Below the pieces are notes generated by a model that ran no database searches, had not been told where the DNA came from, and saw only the letters and a list, made by a program, of their open reading frames with translations. A stretch of 64,000 nt of DNA, from positions 310,001 through 374,000 of the forward strand of contig NZ_VUNC01000002.1 of NCBI RefSeq assembly GCF_009695875.1. The letters are read 5' to 3'. Origin of the DNA: Olsenella porci (GTDB taxonomy: Bacteria; Actinomycetota; Coriobacteriia; Coriobacteriales; Atopobiaceae). Shown piece by piece: positions 8,178 to 16,937 of this stretch; the first letter of the stretch is position 1, and every line of letters begins with the position of its first letter. Made by a program: the position numbers and the translations under genes.

Positions 8178-9212
8178 CTACAGCCGCTCCGCGATGGAGT
8201 GGATCAGGCGCTCGGTCTTCTCCCATCCCAGGCAGGGGTCGGTGATGGACTTGCCATACACGCCACCGCCCACCTCCTGGCGGCCGTCCTCGATGTACGA
8301 CTCGATCATGAAGCCGCGGAACAGGCCGGCGATCATGGGCGACCGATGCACGGAGTCAAGCACCTCGTCCACGATGCGGATCTGCTCCAGGGGCCTCTTG
8401 CCCGAGTTGTCGTGGTTGCAGTCGATGATCACGGCGGGGTTCTCGTACTTCTTGGTCACGTAGCGGGCTGCGAGGCGCTCCAGGTACTCGTAGTGGTAGT
8501 TGGGGTAGTTCATGCCGTCGGGCCCGATGTAGCCGCGAAGGACGGCGTGGGCAAGCGGGTTGCCCGAGGTCTCGACCTCCCAGTTGCGGTAGATGAACGA
8601 CTGCGGGGCCTGCGCCGCATAGATGGAGTTGAGCATCACGTCGGTGGAGCCGCCCGTGGGGTTCTTCATGCCCACGGGGATGGGCACGCCGCTGGCGACC
8701 AGGCGGTGCTCCTGGTTCTCCACGGAGCGCGCGCCCACGGCCACGTAGCTCAGAAGGTCGATGAGGTAGCGGTGGTTGGACGGGTACAGCATCTCGTCCG
8801 CGGTGAACATGCCGGACTCCTCAACCACGCGCAGGTGCATCCTGCGGATGGCCTTGACGCCCTCGAGCAGGTCGGGCGCGCCCTCGGGGTCGGGGTTGTG
8901 GAGCAGCCCCTTGTAGCCTGTGCCGCGCGTGCGCGGCTTGTTGGTGTAGACGCGGGGCACGATCACGAGCTTGTCACGCACCTCGTCCTGCACGCGGGCG
9001 AGGCGGCTCACGTAATCGAGCACGGAGTCCTCACGGTCGGCGGAGCAGGGGCCAATCACGAGCAGGCGGCGGTCGCTCTCGCCGCGGATGATGGACGCGA
9101 CCGCCTCGTCGAACGCCGGCTTCCTTGCGGCGAGGTCGGCGGGAAGGGGCATCGCCTCGCGGATCTCCTGGGGGATGGGCAGGCGACGCTTGAAGTGCAT
9201 TGCTTCTGGCAT
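8178..9212 (-). CDS. aroF: 3-deoxy-7-phosphoheptulonate synthase (class I DAHP synthase)
   Basis: 344 residues from the ATG at 9212 (MPEAMHFKRRLPIPQEIREA), chosen because GGAGG lies five bases upstream; in-frame ATGs at 9230 and 9263 are alternatives. Motifs: LLVIGPCSADRE, PRVYTNKPRTRGTGYKGLL, SVENQEHR, GMKNPTGG, DCNHDNSGK and GFMIESYIEDGRQ, covering the PEP/erythrose-4-phosphate and metal sites of class I AroF/AroG enzymes. It catalyses the first step of aromatic amino acid synthesis. No other shikimate genes are adjacent. Which feedback type (Phe or Tyr) cannot be told. Confidence 0.95.
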   Translation of the reverse strand: MPEAMHFKRRLPIPQEIREAMPLPADLAARKPAFDEAVASIIRGESDRRLLVIGPCSADREDSVLDYVSRLARVQDEVRDKLVIVPRVYTNKPRTRGTGYKGLLHNPDPEGAPDLLEGVKAIRRMHLRVVEESGMFTADEMLYPSNHRYLIDLLSYVAVGARSVENQEHRLVASGVPIPVGMKNPTGGSTDVMLNSIYAAQAPQSFIYRNWEVETSGNPLAHAVLRGYIGPDGMNYPNYHYEYLERLAARYVTKKYENPAVIIDCNHDNSGKRPLEQIRIVDEVLDSVHRSPMIAGLFRGFMIESYIEDGRQEVGGGVYGKSITDPCLGWEKTERLIHSIAERL

Positions 9213-9414
9213 GAATGCCTCCGTTGGCATGGTGGTTTTCCTCGCATGAAGCGTGGTGTGCATTATGGCATGCCAAGGCCCAAGCCAAGCGGCCAGATAG
9301 GTTACGACTTTGCAACGTGGCTGGATGGAGCGGTCGCACGGCGGGCGCCGTCACACCTTCGCCATCGCTATTATGTGATGCGTTATGAGAAGTAACGAGC
9401 ACCAAGGAGGAACG

Positions 9415-10929
9415 ATGGCCTGCACCACGATACTGGTAGGCAAGGCGGCGAGCTACGACGGCTCGACCATCATCGCGCGCAACGAGGACTCTCCCAGCGG
9501 CGTGTACAACCCCAAGCGCATGCAGGTGGTCCACCCCAGCGAGCAGCCGCGCCACTACCAGGCGAAGATCAGCCACGTGAGCATCGAGCTGCCGGACAAC
9601 CCCATGCGCTACACCTCGGTCCCCGACGCGGACGACTCGCAGGGCGTCTGGGCCGCGGCGGGTGTCAACGAGAGGAACGTCGCGATGACCGCGACCGAGA
9701 CCCTCACCACAAACGAGCGCGTGCTGGGCGCCGACCCGCTCGTGGAGTACGTCCCCGCCAAGGGCACCGAGGGCGAGGAGGGCTACGTGCCCGAGGTCGT
9801 GGGCGGCATCGGCGAGGAGGACATGGTCACCATCACCCTCCCCTATGTCACCTCGGCCCGCGAGGGCGCGCGTCTCCTCGGCTCCTACCTCGAGCGGTAC
9901 GGAACCTACGAGATGAACGGCATCGCGTTCAGCGATGCGGACGAGATCTGGTGGCTCGAGACCGTGGGAGGGCACCACTGGATCGCCAAGCGCGTTCCCG
10001 ACGACTCGTACGTGACCATGCCCAACCAGCTTGGCATCGACGAGTTTGACCTGAGGGACGCCCTGGGCGACCAGGTGGAGCACATGTGCTCCCCCGACCT
10101 CGCCGAGTTCATGGAGCGCCATCACCTGGACCTCACGCTCGGTGGCGATGAGGGCGTGTTCAACCCCCGCGACGCGTTTGGCTCGCACTCCGACGCCGAC
10201 CACGTGTACAACACCCCGCGCGCCTGGAGCATGCAGCGCTTCCTCAACCCGCGCGTCAACTTCTGGGACGGGCAGGACGCCGACTTCCGCCCCGAGGACG
10301 ACGACATCCCCTGGAGCCGCGTCCCCGAGCGCAAGGTGACCATCGAGGACGTGAAGTACGTGCTGAGCCTGCACTACCAGGGCACGCCTTACGACCCCTA
10401 TGGCTCCGAGGGAACCGAGGCGACCCGCGGCCGCTACCGCCCCATCGGCATCAACCGCAACGGTCAGCTCGCCGTGCTCCAGATCAGGCCTTACCTGCCC
10501 GAGTCGTGCCGCGCCCTCCAGTGGATGGCGTACGGCAGCAACGCCTTCAACGCGCTCGTGCCGCTGTACGCGAACGTGGACAGGACGCCCGAGTACCTCT
10601 CCAACACCACCGCCAAGGTAACGACCGAGAGCTTCTACTGGGCAAACCGCATCATCGCGGCGCTCGCCGACCCGCACTTCAACTCCTGCGCGGTGCACAT
10701 CGAGCGCTACCAGGAGGCCGTAGGGTCCAAGGGTCACGCGGCGGTCAACGCGACGGATGACGACATGGTGGCAAGGGACCTCTCGTATGTCGACGCCACG
10801 GATGCCCTGACCAAGGAGAACGACGCCATCGCCGCGATGCTCCGCGACGAGACGGACAAGGTGCTCTCGGAGGTGCTGTACACCGCGAGCGAGGGCATGC
10901 GCAACGCGTTCGCCCGCAGCGACGGCTAG
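9415..10929 (+). CDS. C69 family dipeptidase
   Basis: 504 residues starting MACTTILVGKAASYDGSTII with AAGGAGG upstream (9404-9410). Cys3 is the expected N-terminal nucleophile exposed by removal of the preceding residues, as in lactobacillal PepD and other Ntn-hydrolases. ARNEDSPSGVYNP follows, and DEIWWLETVGGHHWIAKRVPDD is the family core. No signal peptide, so cytosolic. It cleaves a range of dipeptides. It is monocistronic, divergent from the DAHP synthase. Confidence 0.93.
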   Translation: MACTTILVGKAASYDGSTIIARNEDSPSGVYNPKRMQVVHPSEQPRHYQAKISHVSIELPDNPMRYTSVPDADDSQGVWAAAGVNERNVAMTATETLTTNERVLGADPLVEYVPAKGTEGEEGYVPEVVGGIGEEDMVTITLPYVTSAREGARLLGSYLERYGTYEMNGIAFSDADEIWWLETVGGHHWIAKRVPDDSYVTMPNQLGIDEFDLRDALGDQVEHMCSPDLAEFMERHHLDLTLGGDEGVFNPRDAFGSHSDADHVYNTPRAWSMQRFLNPRVNFWDGQDADFRPEDDDIPWSRVPERKVTIEDVKYVLSLHYQGTPYDPYGSEGTEATRGRYRPIGINRNGQLAVLQIRPYLPESCRALQWMAYGSNAFNALVPLYANVDRTPEYLSNTTAKVTTESFYWANRIIAALADPHFNSCAVHIERYQEAVGSKGHAAVNATDDDMVARDLSYVDATDALTKENDAIAAMLRDETDKVLSEVLYTASEGMRNAFARSDG

Positions 10930-11055
10930 GGCAGGGAGCAGTCACGCGAGGCGGTGGGATGCCGGGAAAGGCCTACGCACCCCACCGCCGCTGCGGAGAC
11001 GCCCATTACGGGGATGCCCGCTGCGAAACCGATGGGCAACCGCGTGAAAGGGACG

Positions 11056-12264
11056 CTACGACAGCTTGATGCCCATGAGCCAGCCCCAGCGCGGGGTGAC
11101 CGTGGCGCCGTAGTAGCTGATCCAGGAGTTGATGTTGATGGTGCGGATGTAGCCGATGTTGTCCATCAGGTTGCCGCCGCCCACGTAGATGCCGATGTGC
11201 CCGTAGATCCTGCCCGCAGAGGTGTGCGGATGGGAGGACACCGCCACGATCATGCCCGGCTTGAGGTTTGACAGGTTGGAGCTGGTGCACCAGGCGTTGT
11301 ACATGTCGCACGCGTTGCCACTGGCGTAGCCGTAGCCGGCGTTGTTGAACACCTGCGACACCCACATGGCACAGAGCCCCGCGCCCGGCGAGGGCGTGGA
11401 CTTGCATGCGGCGATGACCTTTGCCTGCGAGCCCGTGGTGGTGCCGTCGCTGGTGCTGCCGGACACGCCGCTGGCTGCGGAGCCGCTTGACGAGCGTGAT
11501 GAGCCGGAGGACGAGCTGCTCTTGGACTTGGCGGCAGCCGCCGCGGCGGCCTTTGCGGCCGCCTCCTGCTTGGCCTTCTCCTCGGCCATGGCGGCGAGCT
11601 CGGAATCGCGCTTGTCCATGAGCTGCTTCACCTGCGAGCTGAGGCCGTCGATGACGTCCTGGACCTCCTGCTGCTTCTCCTGCATCTGCTTGAGCTGAGC
11701 CTTCTGGGTCTCGTTGAGCGACTCCAGCTCCGACTTCTGACTCTGGAGGTCGGCCTTCTGCTGGTCGAGCTCCGCCTTGGCGGACTTGACGTCCGCGATC
11801 ATCTGGCTGTCGGCCTCGCTGACCTTGTCCAGGTAGTAGATGTTTGAGTCGAGCTCCTGCAGGGAGCTGGAGTTGAGGAGGACCGAGAGGATGTCGACCC
11901 CGCCCGACTTGTAGGCGGAGGACACGCGCTTGCTAAGGCGCTCCTTCTTCTCGTCCAGCTCCTTCTGCTTGGCGTCGATGCTCTCCTGCGTCTGGTCGAT
12001 CTGGTCGTTGACCGACTCGATCTGGTCGAGCGTATCGGACTGCTTCTCTGAGAGCGCCTGGTACTCGTCCCCGATGGAGTCGAGCTGCTTCTGGACCTTG
12101 TCCAGCTGCGCCTGCGCGCTGGAGAGGTCCGAGTTGGTCTTGTCCACGTCGCTCTGCGAGACTGCGAGCGCCTGCCCGGGGAAGGTCCCGAGCATCCCCG
12201 CCGTGGCGGTGGCGCCCAGCAGGAACCTGATTGCCTGGCGACGCGTCATGCTATCGAATTCCAC
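11056..12264 (-). CDS. Secreted coiled-coil peptidoglycan hydrolase with NlpC/P60-CHAP-like domain
   Basis: 402 residues from a GTG at 12264 with AAGGGGA upstream (ATG at 12249 is possible). MTRRQAIRFLLGATATAGML looks like a twin-arginine-type signal, cleaved near QALA (residue 34). Residues 38-235 are a long coiled coil of the PcsB/CwlO type, then an Ala/Ser-rich linker (236-275). The C-terminal domain has Cys298 (GLCAMWVSQVF) and His356 (YGHIGIYVGGG), the expected Cys-His pair. Likely a septal or remodelling peptidoglycan amidase/endopeptidase whose coiled coil controls activity. The Tat route is inferred from the Arg pair. Confidence 0.85.
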   Translation of the reverse strand: MEFDSMTRRQAIRFLLGATATAGMLGTFPGQALAVSQSDVDKTNSDLSSAQAQLDKVQKQLDSIGDEYQALSEKQSDTLDQIESVNDQIDQTQESIDAKQKELDEKKERLSKRVSSAYKSGGVDILSVLLNSSSLQELDSNIYYLDKVSEADSQMIADVKSAKAELDQQKADLQSQKSELESLNETQKAQLKQMQEKQQEVQDVIDGLSSQVKQLMDKRDSELAAMAEEKAKQEAAAKAAAAAAAKSKSSSSSGSSRSSSGSAASGVSGSTSDGTTTGSQAKVIAACKSTPSPGAGLCAMWVSQVFNNAGYGYASGNACDMYNAWCTSSNLSNLKPGMIVAVSSHPHTSAGRIYGHIGIYVGGGNLMDNIGYIRTININSWISYYGATVTPRWGWLMGIKLS

Positions 12265-12513
12265 AGAGGTCCCCTTGTTCGGTTGAGTTGCGTGCGTGAC
12301 ATCTGTGCCCGTGGTAGAGCATGCACCAGCATACTACCTGCAGCGTCGGCGGCGCCACCCCGTCTCCCCAAGTTCCACACCACGCTAAGCGCCCGGGACC
12401 GCAGCGCACGGCCCGTGGGAAACCTAAAATGCCAGCCATTTTGAATCACTTCTCCCTCGCCCACGGATACACTGTTCCCTAATGCAGGGCCGTACCTGGG
12501 AAGGGGTGGCCGC

Positions 12514-13407
12514 ATGATGTGGGAATCGCATGACGGGAAGCCCGACGGGGCAGAGAGCCTGGGGCGCCGGGAACGCATGCTCCGCTCGTACGTCCGCTCG
12601 CTGGGGAGCGTCGCGATGGTGTTCATGGGCGGCGTGGGCTCGCGCGTGCTTGCCCGCACCTGCCACGACGTGCTGGGCGACCGCATGATAGCGGTATCGC
12701 CCTGCGGCGGGACCATCGCCGCGGAGGCCCAGGAGTCCGCCCGCGCGTGGTGCGACTCGCAGGGAATCGAGCTTCTGCTGCCAGACTTCGACAACCTTCA
12801 GGTGCCGGGCCTTGCGGACAACCGCCGGAACCGGTGCGACCTGTGCCGCCATGCCCTGTTCTCCGAGCTGCAGATCATCGCGCGGGCACGCGGCCTGGGC
12901 TACGTGGCGGAGCCGTCCGACGCCGACGAGGTCGCTGCGAGGCCCACCCTGCTCCGGGCGGCGACCGACCTCAATGTGAAGAGCCCGCTCATGCACGTGG
13001 GGCTGGGCGCACGGGAGGTCCGGGAGCTGGCCCTGCGCATGGGAGAGGACCCTGAGCCGCCCTCGCAGCCCATCTGCCTGGCAGCCCAGGTGGAACGGGG
13101 CGTGGGCATCACGCCCGACCGGCTGGCTCGCGTGGAGTTCGCCCGCGCGCTGGTGGCGTCCCTGGGGCTTGTGGGCGTCCGCGTTGACCTGGTGCGCGGG
13201 GACGGGGAGGTCGCGCTCGTGCGGGCGGCCCGCTCGGAGGCGGGCACGGAGGCCGCAGCCCGCATCCACACCGAGGGGAGCCTGCGTTGCGAGCTTGTCC
13301 ACGGGCTGCTGGGCCTGGGCTTTGGCCGCGTGTGGCTGGAGCTCGGCGAGGGCCCGGCAGGCGACACGCAGGGCGGCGACGGCGGGACCGAGGCGCCCCA
13401 GGCGTAG
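12514..13407 (+). CDS. LarE-like PP-loop protein with altered ATP-binding motif
   Basis: 297 residues. The layout follows LarE-type sulfur-transferases: PP-loop region GSVAMVFMGGVGSRVLARTC, then NRRNRCDLCRHALF (Cys108, Cys111), KSPLMHVGLGAREVRELALRMG, and PICLAAQVERG (Cys188). The three cysteines match the set that binds a [4Fe-4S] cluster in one LarE subgroup. However the PP-loop is MGGVGS instead of SGGVDS, losing the conserved Asp, and the CLASR signature reads CLAAQ, losing its Arg. LarE normally makes the nickel-pincer cofactor with LarB/LarC, none of which are nearby. Function therefore uncertain: a diverged or repurposed family member. Confidence 0.7.
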   Translation: MMWESHDGKPDGAESLGRRERMLRSYVRSLGSVAMVFMGGVGSRVLARTCHDVLGDRMIAVSPCGGTIAAEAQESARAWCDSQGIELLLPDFDNLQVPGLADNRRNRCDLCRHALFSELQIIARARGLGYVAEPSDADEVAARPTLLRAATDLNVKSPLMHVGLGAREVRELALRMGEDPEPPSQPICLAAQVERGVGITPDRLARVEFARALVASLGLVGVRVDLVRGDGEVALVRAARSEAGTEAAARIHTEGSLRCELVHGLLGLGFGRVWLELGEGPAGDTQGGDGGTEAPQA

Positions 13408-13536
13408 CGCCGGGAGGCGGCATCGGGCGAGACGGACGCGCCCCCGTGATGACGGAGCGCGCGACGCCGGCGGGATGGGTCGCGGCGCACGGGACACGCG
13501 CCTCTCCCCCACCCGGCGCTGACTGCCCCGAGCCGC

Positions 13537-14619
13537 CTACTTGTTCTCGATCTTTCCCACGTTCTTGATGATGATCGAGACGTTTCCCTGGTCGTCGGCC
13601 GTGAACTCGATGTAGTTGGAGTCGGCCGCGTACTCGCTGGGGAAGGTGATCTCGATGCCGGTGTCGGTCTTGATCTTGTGGTTGCGCGCCATGCGGTTTG
13701 CCACGCCGCGACGGATGGGGACCTCCTCGGGCAGGCTCTCCTCGCGCGTGGCTTCCTGGTAGCGCTCCTGCAAGTCGGGCCGGTCCTCGAACACGGCCTG
13801 ACCCACGTCCTCGGGCGAGAACGACTCGTCCCTGTCCGCGTTGCTCGCCACGTACGCCTTGGCCTGCGCCACGGCCTCCACCGGGTTGACGCCGTACTGC
13901 TCCGCCACGTCCTCCACGATGCGCTCGACCGACTCCACCACCTCGCGGCTGGACGCCTGCGCCGTGCACTGCAGCAGGCCGTCGGGGATCACCAGGCGCT
14001 CCTCGGTCCCCACCACGCGGGGCTTGTCCAAGAAGTCTATCTCCATGGTCCCCAGGTTCACCAGCACGTACGAGTCGACCTTCTGCGTGGGGTTGGGCAG
14101 GGTGCTGTCCTGGCGCAGGATCTCGTTCTCCGGGGCTCCGCCCGCGTCGCTGCCCAGGTCGTGGACAAAGGCCTGCTTGCGCGGCAGGAGCACGGCCGCC
14201 AGGTAGCGGTCAGCCGAGCTGCCATCAAAGGCTGCCGCAGCCGCGGCGTCGGGGTCCTCCTGGACCTCCTTGGAGTCCACCTTCATCTCGCGCGTGTCCG
14301 TGAAGTCGGCCATCAGGAGGTCGCACTCCTCCAGGTCGTCGCAGCGCCGGAGCTCCTCCCACAGGTACTCGCCCACCTGCTGGCTGATCTCCACAAACCC
14401 CAGCTGGCCCACGGCGTACTGGCGCACGGCGTCGGCGAAGGCGCTCTGCTCGCTGAACTCGCCGTGCTTGCTCTCGGGGCTGGAGCTGATGTTGCGCATG
14501 CGGCGGGCGACGTACGACCTCACCTGGCGCTCCTCCAGGTCCAGCTCGTGTTGCGAGAGGTACGAGCTGCCGCTCTGGAAGTCGAAGGCGTGAAGGATTG
14601 AGTGGCTGATCCTGAGCAT
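13537..14619 (-). CDS. Nucleoid-associated protein (NdpA/YejK-like)
   Basis: 360 residues from an ATG at 14619. The fold assignment rests on the N-terminus MLRISHSILHAFDFQSGSSY, the overall length, VLLPRKQAFVHDLG and the C-terminal NHKIKTDTGIEITFPSEYA plus YIEFTADDQGNVSIIIKNVG, all typical of the 'nucleoid-associated protein' family in Gram-positives. The family binds DNA in E. coli; its role in Actinobacteria is not established. Monocistronic, divergent from tatA. Confidence 0.82.
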   Translation of the reverse strand: MLRISHSILHAFDFQSGSSYLSQHELDLEERQVRSYVARRMRNISSSPESKHGEFSEQSAFADAVRQYAVGQLGFVEISQQVGEYLWEELRRCDDLEECDLLMADFTDTREMKVDSKEVQEDPDAAAAAAFDGSSADRYLAAVLLPRKQAFVHDLGSDAGGAPENEILRQDSTLPNPTQKVDSYVLVNLGTMEIDFLDKPRVVGTEERLVIPDGLLQCTAQASSREVVESVERIVEDVAEQYGVNPVEAVAQAKAYVASNADRDESFSPEDVGQAVFEDRPDLQERYQEATREESLPEEVPIRRGVANRMARNHKIKTDTGIEITFPSEYAADSNYIEFTADDQGNVSIIIKNVGKIENK

Positions 14620-14965
14620 GCGGAAACTCCGTCCGAGGTCATGGCTAACGGCAACCTAGGATAGCTCAGGAGAGAGGGGACGGGCGCCCGGGTTCTGGCC
14701 CCTCCCGCCGGCAGTCCGGCGGTGCCGGTCGCGAGAGGGCACACGGCAACGGCACTCCGCCCGCCATGGGATGGGGCCGCCAAAGCGCGGGCCGCGCTCT
14801 TCTTTCCCCCAGCAGCCAGGCAACATACAAGCCATGTATGGATGCCCGCCGCATTATGTATTTAACAAATAGCAGACCACGTCTTAGGATCCTCGATGAA
14901 CGAGCCCGGGCAGACGCAGGCGGATGCCCCGCCCAGGCTTTGCCGCGAATGCGAGGAGGCATCAC
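14620..14965. other. Divergent intergenic region between nucleoid-associated protein and tatA
   Basis: 346 bases without a supported gene. It turns AT-rich near 14820-14880, where CATAC...GTATG and a TATGTATTTAAC stretch suggest promoter elements for tatA. The rest is GC-rich with small stem-forming stretches such as the one around 14700-14730. I see no RNA gene. Confidence 0.4.
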
Positions 14966-15187
14966 ATGATTGCTGGAATGGGAATGCCCGAGCTGATGGT
15001 CATCCTTCTGGTGGTTCTGGTCCTGTTTGGGCCCAAGAACCTCCCGAAGCTTGGCAAGACCCTGGGCGAGACGGTCAAGAACGTCCGCGAGGGCATGGAG
15101 GAGGACGACACCCCCAAGGCCGCCCGGGCGGCACCCGCGCAGGATCCCAAGGTCAGCGAGGCCAGCTCGGATTCCGACGCCCAGTAG
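14966..15187 (+). CDS. tatA: Twin-arginine translocase subunit TatA/TatE
   Basis: 73 residues starting MIAGMGMPELMVILLVVLVL, with GAGGAGG upstream (14952-14958). One N-terminal transmembrane helix, the FGPKNLPKLGKTLGE hinge and amphipathic helix, then an acidic/Ala-rich tail: the complete TatA plan. It should form the Tat pore for folded, cofactor-bearing exports such as the peptidoglycan hydrolase at 11056-12264 if that is a true Tat client. No tatC or tatB nearby. Confidence 0.92.
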   Translation: MIAGMGMPELMVILLVVLVLFGPKNLPKLGKTLGETVKNVREGMEEDDTPKAARAAPAQDPKVSEASSDSDAQ

Positions 15188-15596
15188 CAACCGGCAGGCG
15201 AGAGGGGCGGCACGCACCCGGCTTCAACTCGTCCCACCGGGTGCGGCTGCGGGGCGGAGCTTCTCCCCTCTCTCCCACACTTCTTATCGGGGAGGCGCGG
15301 CGGGCCCGCCCGCCGACGTCCCGCCGCCCCTCTCGCCTGCCGCGTGGTGCGCGAGACCCCGATTAGGCCGGATGTCAGCCGCTCGCGTGTGGCACTGGGC
15401 ACGCATCCGTCTCATGGCTCGGCGACTCTCGCAGGGGGAGCGACGCAACCCGTCCGCGACGGCGCGCCGCACCCCTTGCGATTGTTATGCGAGCGGTCGT
15501 GGCCCGCGTCCCTCTCCCCCGTCGGCAAGTCTACCAGCACTTTGGGCTCTCCCCACTGAACCGCCACGACACTTGCCCGCCAGGGGCGTCGCCATC
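15188..15596. other. Gene-free GC-rich interval between tatA and DUF2200 gene
   Basis: 409 bases with no supported gene. The left part contains a long perfect inverted repeat (listed separately). The right part (about 15345-15596) has nothing I recognise; several frames are open only because of base composition. Confidence 0.5.
15192..15342. repeat. 20-bp perfect inverted repeat flanking 111 bp
   Basis: CGGCAGGCGAGAGGGGCGGC at 15192-15211 is matched exactly by its reverse complement at 15323-15342. A smaller stem GCACCCGG/CCGGGTGC (15213-15243) is nested inside. Total span 151 bases, directly after tatA. It could be a MITE-like element, a large terminator/cruciform, or a decayed insertion sequence. 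No target duplication is evident at the borders. Confidence 0.75.
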
Positions 15597-15947
15597 CTAC
15601 CTGCGAAGAATCCGCTCCATGGGACGGCCCTTTGCGAGCTCGTCGACAAGCTTGTCCAGCTGTCGGATCGCGCGCATGGTGGGGTCCTCTATGTCCTCCA
15701 CCCGCACGCCGCAGACTTTGCCGGTCACCCGCGAGGCGAGCGGATTCATGCGAGGGGCCTCGTCGAAGAACGTCTTGCAATCAACGTCGCGCTCCAGTTG
15801 TGCGCGAATCCCCGCCTCGTCGTAGCCGCAGAGCCAGCAGATGACCTGATTCACCTCGTCCCTTGTGCGGCCCTTGCGCTCCGCCTTCTGCACCAGCAGC
15901 GGATACACACGCGAGAGCTTCATGGCAAAGACCTTCTGGTTGTCCAT
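15597..15947 (-). CDS. DUF2200 family protein
   Basis: 116 residues from the ATG at 15947, preceded by GGGGGGAGAG; an upstream in-frame ATG lacks a site. MDNQKVFAMKLSRVYPLLVQ ... KGRTRDEVNQVICWLCGYDE and TFFDEAPRMNP are characteristic of DUF2200, small cytosolic proteins of unknown function in many gut bacteria. The C-terminal IEDPTMRAIRQLDKLVDELA is also conserved. Monocistronic. Confidence 0.9.
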   Translation of the reverse strand: MDNQKVFAMKLSRVYPLLVQKAERKGRTRDEVNQVICWLCGYDEAGIRAQLERDVDCKTFFDEAPRMNPLASRVTGKVCGVRVEDIEDPTMRAIRQLDKLVDELAKGRPMERILRR

Positions 15948-16092
15948 CTCTCCCCCCCAAGGTCGTGGATGGCATCGCTGCAATTCTAGGCGAGAGGAGC
16001 CTGGTCACGTTACAGCGGACCCATCCCGTTTGCCCGATGAGACCCCGTTAACGTTGCGAGCAGTAGCAGCGGCTACCGAGCACGTGCTGGGA

Positions 16093-16686
16093 TCATCTCT
16101 CCCGCCCCCGTTGCGCCTGGACGGCGCGCACATAACTCTCGTCTCCTAGGAGCGCGCGGAAGCATCCGGCCGTCGCACGCGCATCCTCCAGGGCATTGTG
16201 CGGGGAGAACGCAATGCCGTAATGATGGGCAACGTCCTCCAGCCTCACCCATCCGCGGGAGCCACGGCCAGACCGACGCGGATGAACCCTCGCATACTCC
16301 CTCATTACGTCGAAGGTAATTTGCGGTGGCTGGGAGATGATCTCCTCGCACAGTAGAAACTTTAGGTCAAATATGAGGTTGAATCCGACGACCAAATGCC
16401 CATCTGACACAAAAGATGATACGACGTCGCTCAGCTCATCCGCGGTAGGAGCGTCCCAGACCATGGCGGGTGAGATGCCATTCACCCTTTGTGCCTGCGG
16501 CCACGCCTCATGGTGCCTCGGTCGAACGAGGCTGTTGAACAGCCTCCGCCCGTCGGAGTCCACGATTGCGAGCGACAAGAGTTCGTCATCCCACTCGGGA
16601 TGGAGTCCCGTGGTCTCGGTGTCGAGAATCACCGCGTCGACAAGCCCCACACCCGTCAGCGACCGGCAGACAGCGTCGATGTCCAT
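16093..16686 (-). CDS. DnaQ-family 3'-5' exonuclease
   Basis: 197 residues. Exo motifs: I = DTETTG at 22-27, II = VGFNLIFDLKFL, III = HNALEDARATAG, giving the DEDDh active site. No polymerase, BRCT or helicase domain is attached. The substrate could be RNA or DNA; such stand-alone DEDDh enzymes include oligoribonuclease-like and proofreading-like proteins. It is the last gene before the leader-distal end of the CRISPR array and has no evident tie to it. Confidence 0.85.
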   Translation of the reverse strand: MDIDAVCRSLTGVGLVDAVILDTETTGLHPEWDDELLSLAIVDSDGRRLFNSLVRPRHHEAWPQAQRVNGISPAMVWDAPTADELSDVVSSFVSDGHLVVGFNLIFDLKFLLCEEIISQPPQITFDVMREYARVHPRRSGRGSRGWVRLEDVAHHYGIAFSPHNALEDARATAGCFRALLGDESYVRAVQAQRGRER

Positions 16687-16937
16687 CTTTTACTTGCTCC
16701 TCTCGCCCATCCGTTGGCATTGCCCCCTCCCAAGTCGGGCTGCCTAATCTCCAAGCTCAGTGGAAAGCCAGGGGGATACCCATACGCGACAAATCCTTGC
16801 GTATCCGCCACGGGTAACACCGCCAGCCTCCAGTCATCCCTATGCGCGGCAGACCCCTTCCCGAACCTCGACAAAACCGACGTCCCGGCAAGTTCCGGTT
16901 GTACCCACTGGGATTGCCGCCCTTGTGGCTTCATCCA

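Noticed and set aside
8041-8226. Upstream extension of the ArfB-like gene
   Set aside because: It would run through the promoter and LexA box and adds no conserved residues.
9031-10737. 568-codon minus-strand frame opposite the C69 dipeptidase
   Set aside because: Composition is a valine/histidine/arginine-rich shadow of the dipeptidase frame; no ribosome site or motif.
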